Shown piece after piece: positions 33,214-41,112 of a stretch of DNA of 41,166 bases; the first letter of the stretch is position 1, and each line of letters opens with the position of its first letter. Made by a program: the position numbers and the translations under genes. Under the pieces are notes generated by a model. The model saw nothing but the letters and a program-made list of their open reading frames with translations. It was not told the DNA's origin and searched no databases. Location: positions 1-41,166 of the forward strand of contig DKIV01000035.1 in assembly GCA_002454425.1 (NCBI GenBank). Reading direction: 5' to 3'. The stretch is from Sphingobacteriaceae bacterium UBA6709. Lineage in GTDB: Bacteria; Bacteroidota; Bacteroidia; Sphingobacteriales; Sphingobacteriaceae.

Positions 33214-35004
33214 ATGAAAGAGCTCGCATACCTTAATAAATTTTTTGTCAAATATCGCTGGCGTCTCATCCCCGGGGTTCTCTTTGTCATCATATCAAAT
33301 ATCTTCGCCGTTATTCCTGCGCAGGTAATCAGAGTAGCATTTGATCTTGTAAATGAAAACATCGCTATCTTCAGGCTATTTAATGGGTTTGACCGCCAGG
33401 AACTCGTATACAGGCTCTTCGGATACAGCGTTCTGATGTTCGGCGCCCTGGTGCTTGTGCTGGCGCTGATTCGGGGAATGTTCCTCTTCTTCATGCGCCA
33501 GACGATCATCCTGATGTCGAGACATATTGAGTACGATCTGAAAAACGAGATCTACGCACACTATCAGGATCTTTCCATGGCCTTTTACCGCCGCAATAAC
33601 ACTGGCGACCTCATGAACCGCGTTACAGAGGACGTAAGCAGGGTGAGGATGTACCTTGGCCCTGCCGTAATGTACGCCATTAACACCGTGGTCCTGTTCG
33701 CGCTGATCATCTTCGCCATGGTGCAGGTAAATCTCAAACTGGCGGTTTACAGTTTATTGCCCCTACCCATTTTAGCGTACACCATCTATAAAGTACATAA
33801 CATCATCAACGAACGGAGTGAGCGTATTCAGGAACAACTATCACGACTCTCGGCATTCGTTCAGGAGACATTTTCGGGAATCCGCGTAATAAAAGCCTAC
33901 GGCAGAGAACGGGAAATACGTGCCAAATTTGCTATTGAAAGCGAAGTATACAAAACTACTTCTCTGAACCTTATTCAGGTACAGGCCTTGTTCTACCCGG
34001 CGATGCTTCTGTTGGTAGGCCTCAGCACCATCATCACTATTTATGTTGGCGGCATAGAGGTTATGCGCGGTAGCATTACTTCGGGAAACATCGCCGAATT
34101 TATCATATACCTCAACCAGCTCATGTTTCCGGTTATGTCTTTGGGCTGGGTAACATCGCTGGTCCAACGCGCCGCGGCTTCACAGAAACGAATCAACGAA
34201 TTTCTGCACACCGTACCTGAGATTCGCTCCACGGATGCTCCTAAAATCGATATTCGCGGAAAGATTACTTTCGACAACGTAAGTTTCACCTACCCCGATA
34301 CAGGCATTCAGGCTCTCAAAGGCCTGAGCTTTGACATTCACGAAGGTGAGTTCGTGGCAATTATTGGTCGCACGGGGGCAGGCAAGTCGACGATAGCCAA
34401 CTTATTACTTCGGATGTATGACACCTCCTCGGGAGAGATCCGCATCGATGGACACCCGATAAAGTCCTTAAACCTTAAGGACTACCGCCAACAGATGGGC
34501 TTCGTGCCGCAGGAAGTGTTTCTCTTCTCCGATAACATTACAAACAATATCGCCTTCGGGATTTCTGAAAATGACCCTGCCCGCATTGAGAAAGCGGCTC
34601 GTGACGCGGCAGTGTATGATAACATTGCTCAGTTTGAGAAGGGCTTTGATACCATGGTCGGCGAGCGCGGACTTACATTATCTGGCGGCCAGAAACAGCG
34701 CATATCTATAGCGCGCGCCTTGGTTAAAAATCCTCAGATCCTCATCCTCGACAATTGTCTTTCCGCCGTGGATACTAAAACCGAAGAGGAAATTCTGACA
34801 AATCTGGGCAGCAATATGCATGGTAAAACAAGCATAATTATCGCCCATAGAATATCTACCATAAAAAATGCCGACAAAATCCTTGTTCTTGACGACGGTG
34901 CGATCGCGGAAATGGGAAATCATCAACAACTCATGGAAAAACAAGGTATTTATAGAAATTTGTACGAAAAGCAACTCCTCGAAGAGCAGGAAGCGGAGGC
35001 TTAA
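33214..35004 (+). CDS. ABC exporter (permease and ATPase in one chain)
   Basis: Type IV ABC exporter half-transporter of the MsbA/BmrA type, 596 residues. Six membrane helices (residues about 15-310) are followed by a nucleotide-binding domain: Walker A GRTGAGKST (385-393), Q-loop FVPQEVFLF, signature LSGGQ (489-493), Walker B ILILDN (509-514) and H-loop H545 in IIAHR. The residue after the Walker B aspartate, normally the catalytic Glu, is Asn (LDNCLSAVD). The ATG at 33214 is used because a TTG four codons earlier lies in the promoter -7 box. The substrate is unknown; lipid or drug export is typical. Confidence 0.92.
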   Translation: MKELAYLNKFFVKYRWRLIPGVLFVIISNIFAVIPAQVIRVAFDLVNENIAIFRLFNGFDRQELVYRLFGYSVLMFGALVLVLALIRGMFLFFMRQTIILMSRHIEYDLKNEIYAHYQDLSMAFYRRNNTGDLMNRVTEDVSRVRMYLGPAVMYAINTVVLFALIIFAMVQVNLKLAVYSLLPLPILAYTIYKVHNIINERSERIQEQLSRLSAFVQETFSGIRVIKAYGREREIRAKFAIESEVYKTTSLNLIQVQALFYPAMLLLVGLSTIITIYVGGIEVMRGSITSGNIAEFIIYLNQLMFPVMSLGWVTSLVQRAAASQKRINEFLHTVPEIRSTDAPKIDIRGKITFDNVSFTYPDTGIQALKGLSFDIHEGEFVAIIGRTGAGKSTIANLLLRMYDTSSGEIRIDGHPIKSLNLKDYRQQMGFVPQEVFLFSDNITNNIAFGISENDPARIEKAARDAAVYDNIAQFEKGFDTMVGERGLTLSGGQKQRISIARALVKNPQILILDNCLSAVDTKTEEEILTNLGSNMHGKTSIIIAHRISTIKNADKILVLDDGAIAEMGNHQQLMEKQGIYRNLYEKQLLEEQEAEA

Positions 35005-35090
35005 GCACTTTATGCAACAGGGTGGGAATTTCATTTTGAACTTTAAGATATATTACGTTATATTTACCGCAACCAAACTTTAACTATAAC

Positions 35091-35414
35091 ATGGGAGATT
35101 TTGAAAACAAAGAGAGAGAAGAGGTTTTTTCAAAAAAGGTAAGAGCAGGCAAACGCACCTATTTTTTTGATGTAAAGGCAACACGGTCAAATGATTACTA
35201 CATTACCGTTACGGAGAGCAAGAAACGCTTGGAAGATGGTGTTTTTGTAAAACACAAAATTTTCTTGTACAAGGAAGATTTTGAGAAATTTACTGAAGGT
35301 CTTAAAGACACAGTAGAATACATCAAATCAAAACAAGATGTTATAGAAAAAAGATACGAGTTTGCCGATGGTAATGGCGACAGCAAACAGGACATAGATT
35401 TTTCTTTTGATTAA
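35091..35414 (+). CDS. PUR-alpha-like DUF3276 protein
   Basis: Small nucleic-acid-binding protein of 107 residues in the DUF3276 family, whose fold is the PUR repeat (Whirly-like) known from Borrelia BpuR and eukaryotic Pur-alpha. Visible signatures are EVFSKKVRAGKRTYFFDVKATRSNDYYITVTESKK and KIFLYKEDFEKFTEGL. The last 20 residues are acidic. Single-stranded DNA/RNA binding is expected. It lies between the ABC exporter and ychF and is ended by its own terminator. A TATATTTA box some 35 nt upstream is a weak promoter candidate. Confidence 0.93.
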   Translation: MGDFENKEREEVFSKKVRAGKRTYFFDVKATRSNDYYITVTESKKRLEDGVFVKHKIFLYKEDFEKFTEGLKDTVEYIKSKQDVIEKRYEFADGNGDSKQDIDFSFD

Positions 35415-35434
35415 TTTATAAAGTCTCAGGAAAT

Positions 35435-35468
35435 AAACCCGTTGCATCCGATGTACCGGGTTTTTTTA
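35435..35468 (+). terminator. Terminator of the DUF3276 gene
   Basis: Stem AAACCCG/CGGGTTT (35435-35441 with 35457-35463), with a smaller inner hairpin, is followed by TTTTT. It starts 20 nt after the stop. Confidence 0.82.
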
Positions 35469-35585
35469 TGCGCTGATCCCTCCCTTCCGCCTTGATAGCC
35501 TACCCTCCTCTACCCCTTTTTACCATCGTAATTCCAGGCCCGCAAGCTTACTCTATGCCGGCTCCCAACAAATCATAAATATATT

Positions 35586-35593
35586 TATCTTTG
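35586..35593 (+). promoter_or_regulatory. Promoter -7 box for ychF
   Basis: TATCTTTG, followed by CGG, is an exact TAnnTTTG match, giving a leader of about 60 nt. Confidence 0.55.
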
Positions 35594-35659
35594 CGGCTTA
35601 ATTCAGCGTCGCTAACTATTGGCTACGTTTACAGCAAGAAGATAAATAGATAACTTATA

Positions 35660-36760
35660 ATGGCTTTACAATGCGGAATCGTTGGTTTACCCAACGTTGG
35701 AAAATCAACTCTCTTTAATTGTCTGTCAAATGCGAAGGCGCAGGCCGCTAATTTCCCTTTCTGTACTATCGAACCGAATGTGGGAGTGATCACGGTTCCT
35801 GATGAACGCCTTAATAAGCTGGCTGACCTGGTAAAACCTAACAAGATCGTCCCTAATACGATTGAAATCGTAGATATCGCGGGATTAGTGAAGGGCGCGA
35901 GCAAAGGCGAAGGCCTCGGAAATCAATTCCTCGGAAATATACGCGCTACGAACGCCATCATACACGTCCTAAGATGTTTTGACGATGGAAATGTGGTACA
36001 CGTCGATGGATCCGTAGATCCCATCCGCGATAAAGAAATCATCGATACGGAGCTGCAGCTTAAAGATCTGGAAACTGTTGGTAAGAAGATCCAGAAGGTT
36101 GAGAAAATGGCTAAAACAGGCGGCGACAAAGATGCCAAGAAAGCGTACGAAGTATGTAGTCTCGTTAAGGCTCATCTTGAAGCCGGAAAATCTGTTAGAA
36201 CTGCTCCCATAGGCGAGGAAGATCTGGAACATATCGCTGATTTATTCCTGTTGACTGCCAAGCCTGTCATGTACGTATGTAACGTTGATGAAGCGTCAGT
36301 GATCAAGGGTAACGAATATGTTGAACGTGTCAGAGAGGCTGTAAAAGAAGAGAATGCTGAGGTGATCATCGTTTCCGCGAAGATCGAATCTGAAATTGCC
36401 GAGCTTGAAAGCTTTGAAGAACGCGAGATGTTCCTGAGCGATCTTGGACTGGAAGAGTCTGGCGTTAGCCGCCTGATCCGCGCGGCCTATCACCTGCTTA
36501 ATCTTGCCACCTATTTTACTGCCGGCGTGCAGGAGGTAAGAGCATGGACCATCACTCGTGGATTCACAGCACCGCAGGCTGCAGGGGTTATTCACAGCGA
36601 TTTTGAAAAGGGCTTCATCCGTGCCGAAGTTATTAAATATGTTGACTTCGTTAGCCTCGGCTCAGAAGCAGCATGTAAAGACGCGGGCAAACTGAACGTG
36701 GAAGGTAAGTCTTACATTGTTGAAGACGGCGACATCATGCACTTCCGCTTTAACGTATAA
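35660..36760 (+). CDS. ychF: Redox-regulated ATPase YchF (Obg family)
   Basis: Ribosome-associated P-loop NTPase of 366 residues, a universal Obg-family protein that prefers ATP. The P-loop GLPNVGKST is at 9-17, G3 is DIAG at 72-75 (VDIAGLVKGASKGEGLGN), and the G4 position is NVDE (208-211) instead of NKxD, which explains the ATP preference. A coiled-coil region (about 125-175) and a C-terminal TGS domain (AWTITRGFTAPQAAGVIHSDFEKGFIRAEVI) complete the protein. It is monocistronic between a clear promoter box and a 14-bp terminator. Confidence 0.98.
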   Translation: MALQCGIVGLPNVGKSTLFNCLSNAKAQAANFPFCTIEPNVGVITVPDERLNKLADLVKPNKIVPNTIEIVDIAGLVKGASKGEGLGNQFLGNIRATNAIIHVLRCFDDGNVVHVDGSVDPIRDKEIIDTELQLKDLETVGKKIQKVEKMAKTGGDKDAKKAYEVCSLVKAHLEAGKSVRTAPIGEEDLEHIADLFLLTAKPVMYVCNVDEASVIKGNEYVERVREAVKEENAEVIIVSAKIESEIAELESFEEREMFLSDLGLEESGVSRLIRAAYHLLNLATYFTAGVQEVRAWTITRGFTAPQAAGVIHSDFEKGFIRAEVIKYVDFVSLGSEAACKDAGKLNVEGKSYIVEDGDIMHFRFNV

Positions 36761-36767
36761 CTTAAAA

Positions 36768-36806
36768 TAATACCGTACAGGCTCTTTCCAGCCCTGTACG
36801 GTATTA
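36768..36806. terminator. Bidirectional terminator, ychF and flavoprotein genes
   Basis: A perfect 14-bp stem TAATACCGTACAGG / CCTGTACGGTATTA and 11-nt loop lie between convergent genes, 7 nt after ychF and 9 nt beyond the flavoprotein stop. Confidence 0.85.
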
Positions 36807-36815
36807 CTCTTATTC

Positions 36816-37919
36816 TTACTCCCGCGGGTACAAAAGAAGATTATGCTGACTTGCCGTATGCAAGTCGCGCCAGATACGATTGATCGTTGAGCTAGCTACC
36901 GAAGCTCCAATGCCACAATGAGGGTAAACATCATGAACCAGATCTAAACACAGCGAACGCAGTTTCCGGCATTGCACGCTGATACCTTTCATCAGTTCGG
37001 GATCAATGACTTCTTCGCCCTCCAATGCCTTCCATGATTCCGCCACCAGTCTATGCACTTCAGCGCTTTCTTTATTAAGCCGTTGACCATAATCGCTCAA
37101 CATATCGCCGACGATACGTCTCTCTCTGGCAGAAACATTCGCCACGCCCTGTCGCCGTTCAAAAATAGCGCCCGCTTCTAATAGAAAGTGCGCGGCCATA
37201 CCGCTTAAGTTCACAGCCAGGGTACTTTCCGCAAGTTGTAAAAACGGATATTGAAAGATGATCTCTTTCCGTAGGGCACCGCTCGCGTCAATGTAGAACG
37301 ACCGGTTTAACGGAACATAAACTTCTGAAATACGAAAGCCGTGACTTGCCGAAGCTACCATGCCCGAACTTTGCCAGTTAAAGATCAGTTCCACCTCCGA
37401 CCGGTCAAAAACAAAAGCGCGAACCAGAGGCTCACCATGCTCGTCAATCAAAGGCTCACCCTCCTCATCAATCATCCTGCAATTAGCGGTAAAGGCTGTA
37501 CAATGCGGAGCCCCGGTGGCGTAGTTCCACACACCGTTCACAAGAAAGCTATCGCCACAGCGACGGGCCGTACCTGTTGCGGCACCGCTGCCACCCCAGC
37601 AGGCATGCTCCGGCAAGGAAAATTGCCCGTTGACCTCGTCATCAAGATAACCGGCAAACAAAGCCGCCCCGGCACAAAGCGTCACTGTCCAGGCTAAACT
37701 TCCATCCTGCCGTGCCAAAGCCTCTTCAATATGAAGGACCTCGGGAAGACTTAGGTTCAGGCCTCCAAATATTTCGGGAACAAACATCTTAAACAGCCTT
37801 CCCGCGCGAATCTGATCCAATTGCCTTGCTGTAAGAATTCCCGCCAGCTCCGCTTTTGTAAACTCTGAGGAATCAAAATATAGCTGTTGCTCCACCTTAT
37901 CCATTAATAAACCGTTCAT
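36816..37919 (-). CDS. Acyl-CoA dehydrogenase-fold flavoprotein in a TPP-riboswitch operon
   Basis: 367-residue protein of the acyl-CoA dehydrogenase superfamily, nearest in look to the flavin-dependent monooxygenases HsaA/DszC/HpaB-type (group D). The N-terminal helical domain contains PEIFGGLNLSLPEVL and EEALARQDGSLAW, the middle beta domain GSGAATGTARRCGDSFLVNG and VWNYATGAPHC, and the C-terminal helical bundle ends with HDVYPHCGIGAS and DLHTASQHNL, as in group D enzymes. No obvious catalytic glutamate of true dehydrogenases was located. The ATG at 37919 lies 14 nt after the pnuT stop; a second ATG at 37904 is possible. Because pnuT is governed by a TPP riboswitch, this gene should be repressed by thiamine pyrophosphate. 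A role in thiamine or precursor metabolism is inferred only from that placement. Confidence 0.82.
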   Translation of the reverse strand: MNGLLMDKVEQQLYFDSSEFTKAELAGILTARQLDQIRAGRLFKMFVPEIFGGLNLSLPEVLHIEEALARQDGSLAWTVTLCAGAALFAGYLDDEVNGQFSLPEHACWGGSGAATGTARRCGDSFLVNGVWNYATGAPHCTAFTANCRMIDEEGEPLIDEHGEPLVRAFVFDRSEVELIFNWQSSGMVASASHGFRISEVYVPLNRSFYIDASGALRKEIIFQYPFLQLAESTLAVNLSGMAAHFLLEAGAIFERRQGVANVSARERRIVGDMLSDYGQRLNKESAEVHRLVAESWKALEGEEVIDPELMKGISVQCRKLRSLCLDLVHDVYPHCGIGASVASSTINRIWRDLHTASQHNLLLYPRE

Positions 37920-37933
37920 AAAAGTAAATTCAG

Positions 37934-38551
37934 TTAAAGTGCCTTCGTACGAGTTTCTTTTTTGAATATCTTCAGCCAGTCGAGGTATCCGAACACCGCC
38001 ACAACAAACAGGAAGCTCGTCAGCAGGGCCATCATAACTAAGTCCTTATGCACCAGGAGCGGAATTGCCACCACATTAGAGATATTCAGGAGAATCCAGT
38101 TTTCGAGCTTACGGCGTGAAAGCAGCCAGGTGCCGGCCCATGCAGTGGCCGAGACAAACGCGTCCAACACAGGTACCGTACTATTCGTCAGATATTTCAG
38201 GATCAGGAACAGCGTAATCCATCCTCCGAAGACGATCATTCCTACAATGCGCCATTCCGCGGCGCCAGTCCTGCTCACAGGCACCTTTTGCATTCCTTGC
38301 CGCCTGTTCCAGAACCACCAGCCATAAATGCTCATAATAACATAATACAACGACAGTCCCGCCTCGGCGTAAAGCCCCGCTTCCAACATCAGCGTGATGG
38401 CTCCCGCCGAGCTGATAAGCCCCGCCGGATACAGCCATATTTTATTGGCGCGGGCAAGAAGCACTTCCGTCACACCAAAAATCAACACCAGCCATTCCAG
38501 CCAGCTGGTATTATTTACCTGCCCAATCAAAAGAGTATAGAAATCATTCAT
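37934..38551 (-). CDS. pnuT: PnuC-family thiamine transporter PnuT
   Basis: Inner-membrane facilitator of 205 residues with about seven hydrophobic segments. The PnuC signature region is SATAWAGTWLLSRRKLENWILLNISNVVAIPLLVHKD (about 130-167), with the W-x7-K-x2-N-W core. Early helices include WLEWLVLIFGVTEVLLA and SLYYVIMSIYGWWFW. PnuC transports nicotinamide riboside, but members under TPP riboswitches in Bacteroidota (PnuT) transport thiamine. The TPP aptamer directly upstream on the same strand favours PnuT. The usual neighbours, an outer-membrane thiamine receptor and thiamine pyrophosphokinase, are absent; a flavoprotein follows after 14 nt. Confidence 0.93.
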   Translation of the reverse strand: MNDFYTLLIGQVNNTSWLEWLVLIFGVTEVLLARANKIWLYPAGLISSAGAITLMLEAGLYAEAGLSLYYVIMSIYGWWFWNRRQGMQKVPVSRTGAAEWRIVGMIVFGGWITLFLILKYLTNSTVPVLDAFVSATAWAGTWLLSRRKLENWILLNISNVVAIPLLVHKDLVMMALLTSFLFVVAVFGYLDWLKIFKKETRTKAL

Positions 38552-38684
38552 ATAGCAGCTCTAAATAAGATGGAGAAATCTGAAAGGATGAAATACGCAG
38601 TACATATCAATACATGTCTTGGTTTTCTACCAAAAAATTCTGACTTCTGAATCCCACGCCGGGTAGCGCTAAAAAGAGCGAACA

Positions 38685-38785
38685 TTTCCCTACGCCGGCA
38701 TTATCCGGATCAGGTTCCCTGACAACTGTCAGATGGGTATAATCTCAGCCCTGTTTTTAGCCATAACGGCAAGGCACCCCGATTT
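38685..38785 (-). ncRNA. TPP riboswitch (THI element)
   Basis: On the minus strand all conserved blocks of the thiamine pyrophosphate aptamer appear in order: CGGGGTGCC, a P3 hairpin, GGCTGAGA, TATACCC, a short extra hairpin (CTGACA/TGTCAG), then CCTGATCCGGATAATGCC and GGCGTAGGGAA. TPP binding should lower expression of the downstream operon. The segment between the aptamer and pnuT contains CTACCCGGCG, which can compete with the aptamer 3' side (CCGGCGTAG), a likely switching helix. Confidence 0.96.
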
Positions 38786-38794
38786 GAGAAGATG

Positions 38795-38802
38795 TAAAGA
38801 TA
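38795..38802 (-). promoter_or_regulatory. Candidate promoter -7 box for the TPP-riboswitch operon
   Basis: TATCTTTA on the minus strand differs from TAnnTTTG at the last base. It would start the transcript just ahead of the riboswitch P1 stem. Confidence 0.42.
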
Positions 38803-39022
38803 TAAGATTAAATGTTTGTTATTCGTAATAAACAAGCGCCCTGATAGTTTTCTTTGTGGCTCACATATCCGCGCCCCCGATAAGCTGACACGCTCCATAT
38901 TGCATCTTAACCTATTCAGATACGGTAATCTACACTTCATCTATAATAAAATGCAGAACTCACGTATTCTTGCTATTTTGCCAATCATATAATATTTGCA
39001 GATATAAATCATAGAAACGACG

Positions 39023-40132
39023 TTGACGAACATACCTAAAAACAGACCCTTTAAGCCTCATTTTAAGTTACCTGTAAAAAGACTGGCCCTCTGGACTGTA
39101 GCCGTATTTGTTTTCTATCTTTCGTCTTACCTGATGGATCCCCTGCATATCATGTGGGCCGATCATGCAAAACGAACAACACAGCAGATACTCGTTGACG
39201 AACTTATCTCAGTGGTCTTCTGTATTATTATCGCTGAGACCAGCATGCTCATCGATCGCTTGTTGAACAAGACGATGCCATGGCGGCAGCACATGGGCAC
39301 CAGAATATTTATACAGACCATTTTTCAGATGCTGGCAAGCGTCATTGTGGTGCTGTTTATAGGCATCGTATTTATGGATGCTTACAAATTCCTTATAAGT
39401 ACAAAAACTAAAACCGAACTCACCGCTATCACGCAGATCATCGCCAGTAATATCGCCGTGGCACTGGCTATAAGTGCTATCAATACAGGCCATTATTTCT
39501 TACAAAACTGGATGACATCCTCGATAGAGGCTACAGAGCAACAGTTGCGGTTAACACAACTAAAACAAATAGCCACAGCGGCGGAATTGCAGGCCCTTAA
39601 ACTCCAGATCGATCCCCACTTTATCTTTAACAACCTCAGCGTACTCTCAGAACTTATTCTCGAAGACCAACAACTTGGATTTGAATATTCGGAAAACTTC
39701 GCCAAAGTTTACAGATATCTGCTTGTCAACTCGCGCAAAGACTGGATCGCTCTGGAGGATGAACTGAGGTTCCTGGAGAGTTACATTTTCCTTATTCAAC
39801 GAAGGATTGGCGAAGGGATTCGCTTTGAGCTAAAGATAGACAGGGAGTGCTTACGTCTGAACATCCCTCCCATGACCTTACAGCTACTGGTTGAGAATAT
39901 TATTAAACATAATCAAACTATAAAAAGCAAGCCCTTGTTAGTTAAGATATATGCTACCGGGGACCACTGCATTGTTGTTGAGAACACCAAAATCGCCCTC
40001 ATCAACACTGCCGACTCTGCCGGCATTGGTTTGGAGAACATTAGAAACAGATATGCGATCTTATCGGCCAAACTGCCCGAGATTGTTGACAGCCACGATC
40101 GTTTTAAAGTTATCGTACCATTAATATCATAA
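39023..40132 (+). CDS. LytS-like sensor histidine kinase
   Basis: Membrane sensor kinase of 369 residues in the His_kinase (LytS/YehU) family. Four hydrophobic helices (about 21-39, 60-78, 95-118, 136-158) are followed by a short coiled coil. The phosphoacceptor box ALKLQIDPHFIFNNLSVL has H199, the ATPase N-box is LLVENIIKHN, and the G-box is AGIGLENIRNRY. No ligand domain is seen, so membrane signals are likely. TTG at 39023 is the only plausible start: an in-frame stop lies at 39005-39007 and the next ATG is inside the first helix. The stop codon overlaps the response-regulator ATG by 1 nt (TAATG). Confidence 0.92.
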   Translation: MTNIPKNRPFKPHFKLPVKRLALWTVAVFVFYLSSYLMDPLHIMWADHAKRTTQQILVDELISVVFCIIIAETSMLIDRLLNKTMPWRQHMGTRIFIQTIFQMLASVIVVLFIGIVFMDAYKFLISTKTKTELTAITQIIASNIAVALAISAINTGHYFLQNWMTSSIEATEQQLRLTQLKQIATAAELQALKLQIDPHFIFNNLSVLSELILEDQQLGFEYSENFAKVYRYLLVNSRKDWIALEDELRFLESYIFLIQRRIGEGIRFELKIDRECLRLNIPPMTLQLLVENIIKHNQTIKSKPLLVKIYATGDHCIVVENTKIALINTADSAGIGLENIRNRYAILSAKLPEIVDSHDRFKVIVPLIS

Positions 40133-40893
40133 TGCTAAAAAATGTATTTATCGTTGAAGATGAAAAGCCAAACGCCGATCGTCTGAAAAGAATTATTCTG
40201 AAAGTACGACCCGATATTCAGATCCTTGGCGTCGAAGATTCCGTGGTTTCCAGCATTAGCTGGCTTTCCCGGCATGAAGCTCCCGACTTGATCATGATGG
40301 ACGTACGTCTTGCTGACGGATTAAGCTTCGAGATTTTCAAGCACGTAAACATAAGCTGCCCCGTAATATTCACTACTGCCTATGACGAATATGCCGTAAA
40401 GGCCTTTAAGCACAATGGTGTCGATTATCTCCTGAAACCCATTGAGGAAGATGAACTGCGTGAAGCTCTGAACAAATGCGATTCCATGTTGGTAAATAAC
40501 AACGAAACTGCTTTTTCAATTGAGGGCCTGCTCAATCAGCTGCAACCCAAAAACTATAGAAGTCGTTTCCTATTGCCTTACCGCGATGGATATAAGAGCA
40601 TACTCACGGAACATATCGCCTATTTTCACAGTGAGCTGGGAGTCAACAGAGCTCAACTTTTCGATGGTAATAGCGAATCGATCCCGCAAACACTTGAAGA
40701 ACTGGAGAAACAACTCGATCCAAAGATCTTCTTTCGTGCTAACAGGCAGTTTATTGTTAATATCCAGGCGGTGGCACACATCCATAATTATTTTAATGGC
40801 AAACTTAAGCTTGATCTGCACCAGAATCCCGAAACGGAAATTCTGGTGAGCAGAGAAAAAGCCCCGCTCTTAAAATCATGGATGGACTACTAA
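40132..40893 (+). CDS. LytTR-family response regulator
   Basis: DNA-binding response regulator of 253 residues. The receiver domain (about 4-125) has the acidic pair ED at 9-10, phosphoacceptor D57 in LIMMDVRL, T in IFTTAYDEYAVKAFKHN and K in DYLLKPI. The C-terminal LytTR domain (about 150-250) has LLPYRDGYKSILTEHIAYFHSELG, the SIPQTLEELEKQLDPKIFFRANRQFIVN segment, and VSREKAPLLKSWM. It pairs with the kinase that overlaps it by 1 nt. Target genes are not evident; LytTR sites were not identified with confidence. Confidence 0.95.
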   Translation: MLKNVFIVEDEKPNADRLKRIILKVRPDIQILGVEDSVVSSISWLSRHEAPDLIMMDVRLADGLSFEIFKHVNISCPVIFTTAYDEYAVKAFKHNGVDYLLKPIEEDELREALNKCDSMLVNNNETAFSIEGLLNQLQPKNYRSRFLLPYRDGYKSILTEHIAYFHSELGVNRAQLFDGNSESIPQTLEELEKQLDPKIFFRANRQFIVNIQAVAHIHNYFNGKLKLDLHQNPETEILVSREKAPLLKSWMDY

Positions 40894-40986
40894 CCGGAAT
40901 TGACTATAAGACAAGACAAAGCTATATATAGCCGCGACCAACGAGCCAATTTGCCTGAACGCATTGGCAAAAACGATCATACATAC

Positions 40987-41112
40987 CTGTCCCGGTCCGC
41001 CATTCTCAGAGAGTATTGCGGACACGAAAATCCCCCTTGCTGAAAGCTTGCTATTCCATCTTTCTGCGCCCCAGCTTGAAGGGCTCGGGTGGTATTTCCG
41101 TTCGCGGGACAG
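40987..41112. repeat. Nested inverted-repeat element at the window edge
   Basis: Outer arms CTGTCCCG (40987-40994) and CGGGACAG (41105-41112) are perfectly complementary. Inside, a 29-nt imperfect palindrome spans 40995-41023 (GTCCGC...GCGGAC, 11 of 13 pairs, 3-nt loop). A minus-strand ORF of at most 61 codons covers the area but looks unlike a normal protein. It may be a structured RNA or part of a dispersed repeat running off the window. Identity unknown. Confidence 0.4.

Larger units (their letters stand above)
38552..39022. other. Divergent intergenic region, 471 bp: TPP riboswitch and promoters
   Basis: The left half is the pnuT leader with the TPP riboswitch and its expression platform. 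The right half should hold the promoters of the riboswitch operon (minus) and the histidine kinase (plus; AATATTTG near 38991 is a one-mismatch -7 candidate). No other gene is supported. Confidence 0.7.

Noticed and set aside
36816..37919. Calling the TPP-operon flavoprotein a true acyl-CoA dehydrogenase
   Set aside because: The operon context and group-D-like motifs do not support fatty-acid oxidation, and no catalytic glutamate was found with confidence.
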